From NCBI GenBank assembly GCA_937892835.1, contig CALBHM010000391.1:1-6734 (forward strand): 6,734 bases of DNA. Reading direction: 5' to 3'. Of the stretch, positions 1-4,621 are shown piece by piece (position 1 is the first letter of the stretch; every line of letters begins with the position of its first letter). The notes under the pieces were generated by a model. That model saw only the letters and a list, made by a program, of their open reading frames with translations, ran no database searches and had not been told where the DNA came from. The DNA is from an uncultured Ruminococcus sp. (GTDB taxonomy: Bacteria > Bacillota > Clostridia > Oscillospirales > Acutalibacteraceae). The translations under genes and the position numbers were made by a program.

Positions 1-98
1 TTTTCGAGCGGATCAGAAAAAATCCGGGACGGCGAAGTGATAATGCCGAAAAGATTTTCAATTTTACGAGCAAGACGCTCTATTATTCTAAATGTCAT
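1..98 (-). CDS. Start of a hypothetical gene, cut by the window edge
   Basis: An ATG at 98 opens a frame that stays open for 32 codons to the window edge; it begins MTFRIIERLARKIENLF. An AGGTGA ribosome site lies 4 nt before the ATG, and the start is 4 nt after the stop of the 121-aa gene, so it looks like the next cistron of the leftward operon. The N-terminus is basic and amphipathic, with no recognisable domain in what is visible. Function unknown. The good ribosome site and tight spacing support it being real; only its 5' part can be judged. Confidence 0.6.
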   Translation of the reverse strand, partial: MTFRIIERLARKIENLFGIITSPSRIFSDPLE

Positions 99-102
99 AA
101 AA

Positions 103-468
103 TCACCTAATCCTAAAAAACGTTGTAATTGTATGAAATATATTATCAAGTGTTTGCTTGATTTTGGATATTACAGGGGGTGCGGTACCTGCGGTTGACC
201 GAGCAAGCTCGGCAAAATAAGCTTTCGTCTCCGGACGCTCACGGAGAATTTTGTTGACTGCCGTATCAAGCGCACCTATATAAGCGTTCCAGGCTTCAAG
301 CTCGGCAGTCGGTGAGCCGACCGAAACGATCAGCTCACTTTCAAATGCTTTAGCTTTCTTGTTGTACTCGGACTCTATGACATAAAATTGATCTCCGTCA
401 TTGTTCTCACGCAACATCATTCGAGCAAGATGCGTCGTGTCGCATGGGAAGAGCTGTTTTTCTTTCAT
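103..468 (-). CDS. Hypothetical protein, 121 aa
   Basis: I do not recognise this protein. The start MKEKQLF at 468 is chosen because GGAG lies 8 nt upstream; the frame is open further upstream, but that part would lie inside the preceding gene. It is a mixed-charge soluble protein with no signal peptide or clear membrane helix. Residues around 60-95 (ELEAWNAYIGALDTAVNKIL) look helical, and the C-terminus is hydrophobic and basic (TITTFFRIR). With this start the gene overlaps the preceding 118-aa gene by 62 nt in another frame, which is long for this operon. The next gene begins 4 nt after its stop. It is a late member of the leftward early operon and was probably acquired with the element. 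Confidence 0.6.
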   Translation of the reverse strand: MKEKQLFPCDTTHLARMMLRENNDGDQFYVIESEYNKKAKAFESELIVSVGSPTAELEAWNAYIGALDTAVNKILRERPETKAYFAELARSTAGTAPPVISKIKQTLDNIFHTITTFFRIR

Positions 469-763
469 TCTGCCGTCTCCGTTCCATGTAATAATTAAGT
501 AAAAATGATACTTTGCTTTGTGCTTCGATTGTTTTGAGTCCGATTTCAAGTCCGCCGATTTTTTTGAGATATTCAATGAATTCTTTTCGATATTTCTTAG
601 ACATATCAATTTCGAATTCGATGTGCTGAATGTCTGAAAGCGGAAAATGCGGTGATTCGCCGATTTTCTTACAATACGCTTCCCGCTCAATCTGCATCGT
701 GTGATCTCGCATATCGACTGTCCTGCCGTAATCGTCAGGCGGAAACTTAAAGAACGTTTGCAT
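407..763 (-). CDS. Hypothetical protein, 118 aa
   Basis: Function not recognised. The start is placed at MQTFFKF (763), not at the upstream ATG at 856 of the same frame, because GAAGGA sits just upstream of 763 and the gene then overlaps the preceding gene's end by 17 nt, matching the coupling seen elsewhere in this operon. The protein has a hydrophilic N-terminal half and a central helical stretch (KKYRKEFIEYLKKIGGLEIG, about residues 56-75). It ends in a basic segment with ERRRQNERK. The last 20 or so codons lie inside the overlap with the next gene, so either the tail is genuine overlapping code or the true 3' end has been altered. There is no signal peptide. Confidence 0.6.
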   Translation of the reverse strand: MQTFFKFPPDDYGRTVDMRDHTMQIEREAYCKKIGESPHFPLSDIQHIEFEIDMSKKYRKEFIEYLKKIGGLEIGLKTIEAQSKVSFLLNYYMERRRQNERKTALPMRHDASCSNDVA

Positions 764-998
764 CGTCCTTCGTCCTTTCGTAAAGCAACCGGGCTTTGAG
801 TTGTTTATTCTCTTTGGTGAGCTTGCGATGATCCTCAGCAAGCTCATTGTAGTCATTAGCCACTTTTTGATACTGTTTAATGGTAGCGACGTTGAGCTCT
901 TCCTGCTTCTTGCAGCTGTCGTTCATGGCAAAAAGGCAAACGGCAAGAATGATCACAACCGCTAAGAATGCGATGTAAAGTAAAGTAAGCTTATCCAT
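747..998 (-). CDS. Small single-pass membrane protein with coiled coil, 83 aa
   Basis: AAAGGAG lies about 9 nt upstream of the ATG at 998. Residues 5-25 (TLLYIAFLAVVIILAVCLFAM) are a clear membrane helix. Residues 28-75 are rich in E, K, Q and L with heptad-like spacing (YNELAEDHRKLTKENKQLKA) and are likely a coiled coil. The topology would be an N-terminal anchor with an extended helical domain, similar in shape to phage Rz-like or small secretion-accessory proteins, but no homology is claimed. Its start overlaps the stop of the upstream frameshifted gene by 8 nt (the stop TAA is inside ATGGATAA), and its end overlaps the next gene by 17 nt, so translation is probably coupled through this part of the operon. 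Confidence 0.75.
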   Translation of the reverse strand: MDKLTLLYIAFLAVVIILAVCLFAMNDSCKKQEELNVATIKQYQKVANDYNELAEDHRKLTKENKQLKARLLYERTKDDANVL

Positions 999-1301
999 TT
1001 GGTTTCTCTCCTTTATTCGGCATGGGTATTGTCACTATGCACTCAGCAATGTCGCTGTTGAGACATATGAGCATTTTAGAATAAATGTCAGCTTCATCAG
1101 GACCGAAGTCGTTTTTGACAAAATCTGCATATCTTGTCAATATCGCCGCTACAAATGGCCTGTTCATTGGATTTAAAGGATTTATGGCGGTTGCTATTTG
1201 TGCCGAAATTTTATTTATTGCATCTATAAAGAAATCGCGATCACCTGTAAACGCATATTTTTTAATAATTCGTTCGCGTCGGCAATAAGATTGTTATTCA
1301 T
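991..1301 (-). pseudogene. Hypothetical gene split by a -1 frameshift at an A6 run (103 codons if joined)
   Basis: The ATG at 1301 lies inside the last codons of the ParB gene (8-nt overlap) and has GGAAGGA upstream. It reads MNNNLIADANELLK and then reaches an A6 run (1263-1258); in frame it stops after 25 codons. Shifting -1 at that run gives a long continuation, YAFTGDRDFFIDAINKI and onward to a TAA at 991 that overlaps the next gene's ATG. Start and stop both fit the operon's coupling pattern, so one ancestral gene spans this interval. The bases are A AAA AAT in the starting frame, the classic X XXY YYZ slippery form. Three explanations remain: programmed frameshifting, a real one-base deletion, or a homopolymer sequencing error. 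The product is soluble, with no known domain. I mark it disrupted because the sequence as given does not encode it conventionally. Confidence 0.6.
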
Positions 1302-2631
1302 CTTCACACGTCCTTCCGTATATTTCATGCGTTCCGTCAATAAGCTGCTGTTCTTCCTTGGTAAGCTTAAAGCCGAAATTTTTCAACGCTTTTACGGCGC
1401 ACAAACTGAAAACATTTTCGTCATATTCTCCCGAGTACGATTTATATGTTTTAATACTTTTCACACACAATATCGCTTTGAGAAGAAAAACAGCCGGCTT
1501 TCGGTCGATGTTATAGAGGATTTCCGAATTGAGATTGCCGGCAATGATTTCTTCATCGGTCATGTCAGCTTCTTCCCAATCGACTCCGGCAGCTTCGCAA
1601 AATTCTGTATCTTCCACCGAACTGTAGCAGCTTCCACTCATTTGAATTTCAACAAACAACCTTAACACAATCGGCAGTGTCTTTTTATCCTCGGAAAGCT
1701 CGTTCACAAATGCCTTTACTCTTTCATTAAAGCGGTCGAACTTCTCATCAAGCTCGGCAATTTTGGCAATTCTGAACTCCTCAGCTCTTTTTCTGCTTGC
1801 TTCTGCTTCGCTGTCTACTTCCGTCTCGGGCTTTTTCTTGTAAAAATAGATCCAATCGCCCCACGTTTCGAATTTATAGAAAGTTTCGTTGAGCGGTGTT
1901 TCCTCCGGCAATTCAAGTTCTTCGGGGTTTACAGCCGAATAACTAAAGCCCTTGATGCTATTGTATATTTTCCATGCATCTCGACATTCTTCTTCCGGGA
2001 TAGGTCGAACACCTTTGTTTTCGAGATAATCAATCCACTGCTGCTTTTTCTTTTTCTTTTCAATGTTCTGTAGTTCTCGGTCAACAGCGTATTTAATGTA
2101 GTCATGCTTATTGTTTTTAATGAGTGTATTTCTGACGCTGATGTCCGAAATCTTTTCTAGATATGCAAAATCTTCGAGTGTCAAATCGCTGTCTAAGATG
2201 TTATTTTTATCAAGCTTTGCGATTTCAAGGCGGTGCTTGACTGTATCCTTGCTAAATCCCGACATTTCTGAAATACTTTCAACGGTTTCGCCGAGGTCAA
2301 GCATAAGCTGAAATCCGTCAGCCTGTTCGATGTAGGACAGCTCCGAACGCTGCATGTTTTCAAGCAGCATTGTTGACAGCTGCGTTTTACGATCCATGTC
2401 AACAACAGCGCACGGAACGGTTTCAAGCCCTGCAAGTTTTGCGGCGGCAAGTCGGCGATGTCCGATAACTGCTGTGTAACGTCCGTCATTTTTCGGAACA
2501 ATGGTCAAGTTCTGCATAATTCCGTTAGTTTTAATGCTTTCGGCAAGCTCGGTGAGATCTCCGAGGTTCTTTCTTGGATTTTCGGGGTGCGGGTCGATGA
2601 GATTGATTGATATTTGTTTGAGTGTTTCCAT
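1294..2631 (-). CDS. ParB/RepB/Spo0J-family protein, 445 aa
   Basis: The N-terminal ParB domain (about residues 5-110) shows the family boxes: ENPR at 17-20, GHRRLAAAKLAG at 57-68 (the GxRR nucleotide-binding box) and LLENMQRSELSYIEQADGF at 89-107. A helix-turn-helix follows (about 117-139, ISEMSGFSKDTVKHRL). A lysine run (192-196) leads to a long C-terminal region with a charged helical stretch at about 274-312 and no recognised domain. Family members bind DNA at parS-like sites and act as CTP-dependent clamps, usually with a ParA ATPase; no ParA is visible here. At 445 aa it is longer than a typical chromosomal ParB (about 280-300 aa). The start has AAAGGAGC about 9 nt upstream and lies 4 nt after the excisionase-like gene. 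The role is inferred as partition or maintenance of the excised element, or transcription control. Confidence 0.9.
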   Translation of the reverse strand: METLKQISINLIDPHPENPRKNLGDLTELAESIKTNGIMQNLTIVPKNDGRYTAVIGHRRLAAAKLAGLETVPCAVVDMDRKTQLSTMLLENMQRSELSYIEQADGFQLMLDLGETVESISEMSGFSKDTVKHRLEIAKLDKNNILDSDLTLEDFAYLEKISDISVRNTLIKNNKHDYIKYAVDRELQNIEKKKKKQQWIDYLENKGVRPIPEEECRDAWKIYNSIKGFSYSAVNPEELELPEETPLNETFYKFETWGDWIYFYKKKPETEVDSEAEASRKRAEEFRIAKIAELDEKFDRFNERVKAFVNELSEDKKTLPIVLRLFVEIQMSGSCYSSVEDTEFCEAAGVDWEEADMTDEEIIAGNLNSEILYNIDRKPAVFLLKAILCVKSIKTYKSYSGEYDENVFSLCAVKALKNFGFKLTKEEQQLIDGTHEIYGRTCEDE

Positions 2632-2635
2632 AAAA

Positions 2636-2908
2636 TTAAGCTCCTTTCACGAGTTTGAGAACAAATTCGCTGTTCTCGGGTATCATTGCTGATGATGTGG
2701 TGGGTGTCGGTTCCGACGGTTCAATGCCGCAGGAGAAAAACATTGCAACCGCTTCAAGGTTTACAAAGGTTTTTCTGCCGATCTTTACGCTCGGAATTTG
2801 TCCCGTGCGGACGAATCTGCGAAAAGCTGTTTTTGTGATTGAAGTTCGGGGATCACTTTTGAGAATTTCGCCGTACGCTTCGTCAATAGTTCGCATTCTT
2901 GGTGTCAT
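2636..2908 (-). CDS. Excisionase-like small HTH DNA-binding protein, 90 aa
   Basis: Residues 24-58 carry the small winged-helix pattern of excisionase/MerR-like proteins (ITKTAFRRFVRTGQIPSVKIGRKTFVN), with a recognition helix, a GxIPxxKIGR turn and a wing. The tail from about 60 to 90 is a Pro/Thr/Ser/Glu-rich linker and a short helix. Such proteins bend att-site DNA and bias a tyrosine integrase toward excision; some are only transcription factors, so Xis is an inference. The start is set at MTPRM (2908). The ATG nine bases upstream (2917) directly abuts AAAGG, whereas 2908 leaves 8 nt after AAAGGA. It is followed 4 nt later by the ParB gene. Codons 58-71 are the segment complementary to the small RNA near int. 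Confidence 0.75.
   Translation of the reverse strand: MTPRMRTIDEAYGEILKSDPRTSITKTAFRRFVRTGQIPSVKIGRKTFVNLEAVAMFFSCGIEPSEPTPTTSSAMIPENSEFVLKLVKGA
2697..2736. repeat. 40-nt segment in the excisionase-like gene matching the int-side small RNA
   Basis: The plus strand here matches the minus strand of 5225-5186 at 36 of 40 positions, including 17 identical bases at one end (starting GTGGTGGGTGTC). Since the gene is read from the minus strand, its mRNA is complementary to the small RNA, not similar to it. One of the four differences becomes a U-G pair in the RNA duplex, giving 21 uninterrupted pairs followed by 19 positions with three mismatches. Confidence 0.85.
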
Positions 2909-2958
2909 GGTTATCATCCTTTCTTTTGGTATGTTGTTTTATGCCTTGTATGTCACGA

Positions 2959-3042
2959 TCAATAAATGCCGCCCAATTTGAGAACAACGACGGCTGTAAT
3001 AAAACCGATCCATAAGATCAGAATAGGGACAAGCTTTTCTAT
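2959..3042 (-). CDS. Possible 27-codon membrane peptide with ATA in the start position
   Basis: After a strong AGAGGTGA ribosome site (ending 4-5 nt before 3042) comes ATA GAA AAG, then a 24-codon hydrophobic reading frame (LVPILILWIGFITAVVVLKL) ending in TGA at 2959. The peptide looks like a single membrane helix with a short charged N-terminus. There is no ATG, GTG or TTG at the correct position. ATA may be a rare start, or a mutated ATG that has silenced the gene. Placement between the Cro-like and excisionase-like genes, with correct ribosome-site spacing, supports it; the missing standard start argues against it. Confidence 0.35.
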   Translation of the reverse strand: MEKLVPILILWIGFITAVVVLKLGGIY

Positions 3043-3072
3043 TAAATCACCTCTTTTGTTTTAGGTTTGCTC

Positions 3073-3177
3073 TCCGCCACCGTAGCGGATGCAGGGAGTT
3101 GGGAAGATTGGAACACTATTCAGTCATGTTTTTATTAAATTTTTGATATTGTTCCCTGCACCCGGCACGATGGCGGA
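3073..3177 (-). repeat. 25-bp inverted repeat; long stem in the early mRNA
   Basis: Arms at 3073-3097 and 3153-3177 match as reverse complements at 21 of 25 positions, around a 55-nt AT-rich interior. In the minus-strand transcript, three of the four differences become G-U pairs, leaving one C-C mismatch, so a nearly continuous 25-bp stem can form in the leftward mRNA. In a plus-strand transcript these would be A-C mismatches. This suggests the structure works as RNA. The 5' arm starts 5 nt after the Cro-like stop codon. No U tract follows, so it is not a plain terminator; an RNase III processing site, a stability element or an attenuator would fit. A DNA site for ParB is an alternative. Confidence 0.7.
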
Positions 3178-3182
3178 AATGA

Positions 3183-3386
3183 TTATGCTGACTTTTTACG
3201 ATAGAAGAGATATTCAAGCTCACAATTTGGGAAAAATTTATGCTTGATTTTAAAAGCTTCTTCAATCGTAAAAGAGCCTCGTGCCATTTTGTAAGCGAGT
3301 GTGTTTTCATGTATTTCTAAAAAAACAGCAATTTCACGCTTTGTTATACCTGCACGAGCTATTTCAGCTTCTAAGTTTTCATACAT
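3183..3386 (-). CDS. Cro-like XRE-family HTH regulator, 67 aa
   Basis: Nearly the whole protein is one HTH domain: residues 15-36 (TKREIAVFLEIHENTLAYKMAR) form the helix-turn-helix, followed by the usual TIEEAFKIKHKFFP and LEYLF helices of XRE/Cro proteins. It has no oligomerisation or cleavage domain. AAAGGAGG lies 7 nt upstream of the ATG. It is the first gene of the leftward operon and is divergent from the larger repressor gene, the position of Cro in temperate phages. It probably binds the palindromes in 3401-3508 and turns down the lysogenic promoter, and perhaps its own. Promoter and operators sit directly in front of it. Confidence 0.85.
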   Translation of the reverse strand: MYENLEAEIARAGITKREIAVFLEIHENTLAYKMARGSFTIEEAFKIKHKFFPNCELEYLFYRKKSA

Positions 3387-3400
3387 TTTCTTGCCTCCTT

Positions 3401-3416
3401 TTATGCGTTTGCATAA
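3401..3416. promoter_or_regulatory. Operator O1
   Basis: Perfect dyad TTATGC-GTTT-GCATAA. It shares the pattern TTATGNNTTTNCATAA with O3. It lies just downstream of the predicted leftward start point, so bound protein would block initiation or early elongation. Confidence 0.7.
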
Positions 3417-3427
3417 CTTTCAAGGTG

Positions 3428-3456
3428 ATTATATATGCAAATGAATAATTTGTCAA
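3428..3456 (-). promoter_or_regulatory. Leftward early promoter, perfect SigA consensus
   Basis: TTGACA at 3456-3451, a 17-nt spacer, then TATAAT at 3433-3428, all matching consensus exactly. Transcription should start near 3421, giving a leader of about 35 nt before the Cro-like gene. Operator O2 fills the spacer. A promoter this strong beside the operators implies tight repression in the integrated state. Confidence 0.9.
3433..3448. promoter_or_regulatory. Operator O2
   Basis: ATATGCAAATGAATAA matches the reverse complement of O1 at 13 of 16 positions, so it is a degraded copy of the same site. It lies in the spacer of the leftward promoter, 32 bp centre-to-centre from O1. Confidence 0.6.
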
Positions 3457-3463
3457 TAGTTTT

Positions 3464-3479
3464 TTATGATTTTTCATAA
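3464..3479. promoter_or_regulatory. Operator O3
   Basis: Perfect dyad TTATGA-TTTT-TCATAA, 13 of 16 identical to O1. It lies between the -35 boxes of the two divergent promoters, 31 bp centre-to-centre from O2. Confidence 0.7.
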
Positions 3480-3486
3480 TTTTTTA

Positions 3487-3515
3487 TTGACAGCCACAAA
3501 AAATTGTGATATGCT
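3487..3515 (+). promoter_or_regulatory. Rightward promoter of the repressor gene
   Basis: TTGACA at 3487-3492, a 17-nt spacer, and TATGCT at 3510-3515, with TG one base before the -10 (extended -10). The start point would be near 3522, about 20 nt before the repressor ATG, with GGAGG in between. Its -10 is weaker than that of the leftward promoter. A CACAA/TTGTG palindrome occupies the spacer. Confidence 0.8.
3495..3508. promoter_or_regulatory. Fourth palindrome, of a different sequence class
   Basis: CACAA-AAAA-TTGTG, a perfect dyad 30 bp centre-to-centre from O3 and inside the rightward promoter spacer. It continues the 30-32 bp periodicity but does not share the O1-O3 consensus, so another protein, or only one of the two regulators, may use it. 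Confidence 0.55.
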
Positions 3516-3541
3516 CTGTTATGTAAAGCGGAGGTAATATT

Positions 3542-3976
3542 ATGATTGGTAAAACTTTACAAGATATATTAGATGAAAAAGGTACAAACGCTAACGAACT
3601 TTCGAAAATGATCGGTGTGAGCTGCCAAACAATATATAGCATCATAAAAAGAGATAATATGAAAATTGACTTTGAAGTGTTGCTGAAAATTTGCAAGGCA
3701 CTCAATGTAAGCGTAGAACGCTTTTATTCCGATTACTGCGACTATAACGAAGCTAAATATCTTCTGTCGCCACATGAAAAAGAACTTGTTTCAGCATATA
3801 GAGAACACCCAGATATGCAAAAGTCAGTCGATAAACTTCTTGGCATTGAACCAGAAGAAAAGCTCTATATAATAGAAAAAGCCGCCCGTAACGGAGATAA
3901 CTCTCCACTTGTAGTTACGGACAGCAAGCTCAAGGAACTTGAGAATTTACCCGAAGTTCCGCTTGAGGATGGTTAA
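3542..3976 (+). CDS. CI/ImmR-type XRE repressor, 144 aa
   Basis: An N-terminal XRE DNA-binding domain spans about residues 5-62, with the HTH at 17-38 (ANELSKMIGVSCQTIYSIIKR). It is followed by a helical segment (LSPHEKELVSAYREHPDMQK, about 75-94) common in clostridial phage and ICE repressors, and an acidic C-terminal tail. GGAGG lies 7 nt before the ATG. It has no S24 self-cleavage domain; with an ImmA-type protease next door it is more like ICEBs1 ImmR, which ImmA cleaves. It probably holds the leftward promoter off in the integrated state. Its stop TAA overlaps by 4 bp the stop of the convergent immA-like gene. Confidence 0.85.
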   Translation: MIGKTLQDILDEKGTNANELSKMIGVSCQTIYSIIKRDNMKIDFEVLLKICKALNVSVERFYSDYCDYNEAKYLLSPHEKELVSAYREHPDMQKSVDKLLGIEPEEKLYIIEKAARNGDNSPLVVTDSKLKELENLPEVPLEDG

Positions 3977-4527
3977 AATTTGTTTTGTTTTATAAAGGTT
4001 TCAAATTGCGAGTAGACTTTCTGCTCAAGCGGAGAAGTCAAAAAACGATTGCGTTTGTAAAGTTCGTTCATTCTTTCCGCTCTGTATTCTGCGGCGGTTC
4101 GGCTGATCTTGCAAAGCTCTTGTATTTGCTCGGCGGTCCGAACATTGCACCCCCACAGAACACAGGCGGGAGCTAACAGACGGCTTGCAAAAACATTCGC
4201 CGCCTGCTCAATCGGATTATCAGCCGGTGACGGTTCACGGTTTACAAGCTCGAATTTCCCAACGTGACCGAGAATGATATGTCCGATCTCGTGAGCAACA
4301 GTAAACCTTCGACGCTCGGGCAAAACGGCAGAGCTTACGAAAATGTGCGGCAAGCCGTTAATGTAGCAGCTCATGCCGTCACTTTCGTCGGTCGGTTCGT
4401 AGTAATGTAGCTTGATTCCAAGCTCGGCGCAGACCTTAACGGTGTTGACTGGAAGCTCCGAAATATTTAAGTCGATCAGTAACCGCCACACAGAGTCCCT
4501 CGCATTTTGATAGTCTTTATAATTCAT
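3973..4527 (-). CDS. immA: ImmA/IrrE-family metallo-endopeptidase, 184 aa
   Basis: The zinc site is clear: HEIGH at residues 79-83 (FTVAHEIGHIILGH) with the downstream glutamate in IEQAANVFASRLLAP (E107 as likely third ligand). The length is normal for the family. These proteins cleave an XRE repressor (ImmA on ImmR in ICEBs1), releasing the element's early genes, often after DNA damage or quorum signals. The substrate here is inferred to be the neighbouring 144-aa repressor. The gene is unusual in being convergent with that repressor: the two stops share TTAA and there is no terminator between them, so transcription of either gene reads antisense into the other. GAGGTGA lies 6 nt before the ATG and partly inside a 24-bp palindrome. 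Confidence 0.9.
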   Translation of the reverse strand: MNYKDYQNARDSVWRLLIDLNISELPVNTVKVCAELGIKLHYYEPTDESDGMSCYINGLPHIFVSSAVLPERRRFTVAHEIGHIILGHVGKFELVNREPSPADNPIEQAANVFASRLLAPACVLWGCNVRTAEQIQELCKISRTAAEYRAERMNELYKRNRFLTSPLEQKVYSQFETFIKQNKF

Positions 4528-4536
4528 ATAAAATCA

Positions 4537-4560
4537 CCTCACTTAAAATTTTAAGTGAGG
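4537..4560. promoter_or_regulatory. Perfect 24-bp palindrome over the immA ribosome site
   Basis: Arms CCTCACTTAAAA and TTTTAAGTGAGG are exact reverse complements with no interruption. In the immA mRNA the distal arm carries GAGG of the ribosome site, so a 10-bp hairpin with a 4-nt loop would hide it. It could equally be a DNA operator for immA or for the divergent lipoprotein gene. There is no U tract in either direction. Confidence 0.75.
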
Positions 4561-4578
4561 CAAAGTGTAAAATCTACA

Positions 4579-4602
4579 GGTAAGTATTGGTAATTACTTA
4601 CC
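4579..4602. promoter_or_regulatory. Inverted repeat with 8-bp arms before the lipoprotein gene
   Basis: GGTAAGTA and TACTTACC are perfect arms around an 8-nt centre; a nested GTAATTAC palindrome lies at 4590-4597. It ends 4 nt before the AAAAAGGAG ribosome site of the lipoprotein gene. Candidate operator for the divergent immA and lipoprotein promoters, or an mRNA leader hairpin. I could not assign a convincing -35/-10 pair on either strand here. Confidence 0.6.
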
Positions 4603-4621
4603 GCAAAAAGGAGAAATCAAA

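Noticed and set aside
1085..1665. Two plus-strand open frames of 67 and 155 codons
   Set aside because: They lie antisense to the ParB gene and the frameshifted gene, lack good ribosome sites, and their composition follows the minus-strand codons.
2655..2981. Plus-strand open frame of 108 codons antisense to the excisionase-like gene
   Set aside because: No ribosome site or promoter. The minus-strand gene has an HTH pattern and operon spacing. Its match to the small RNA is explained as antisense pairing, not coding.
3073..3177. Miniature transposable element (25-bp terminal inverted repeats, AT-rich core)
   Set aside because: No target-site duplication is visible, and the arm differences favour RNA pairing in one direction.
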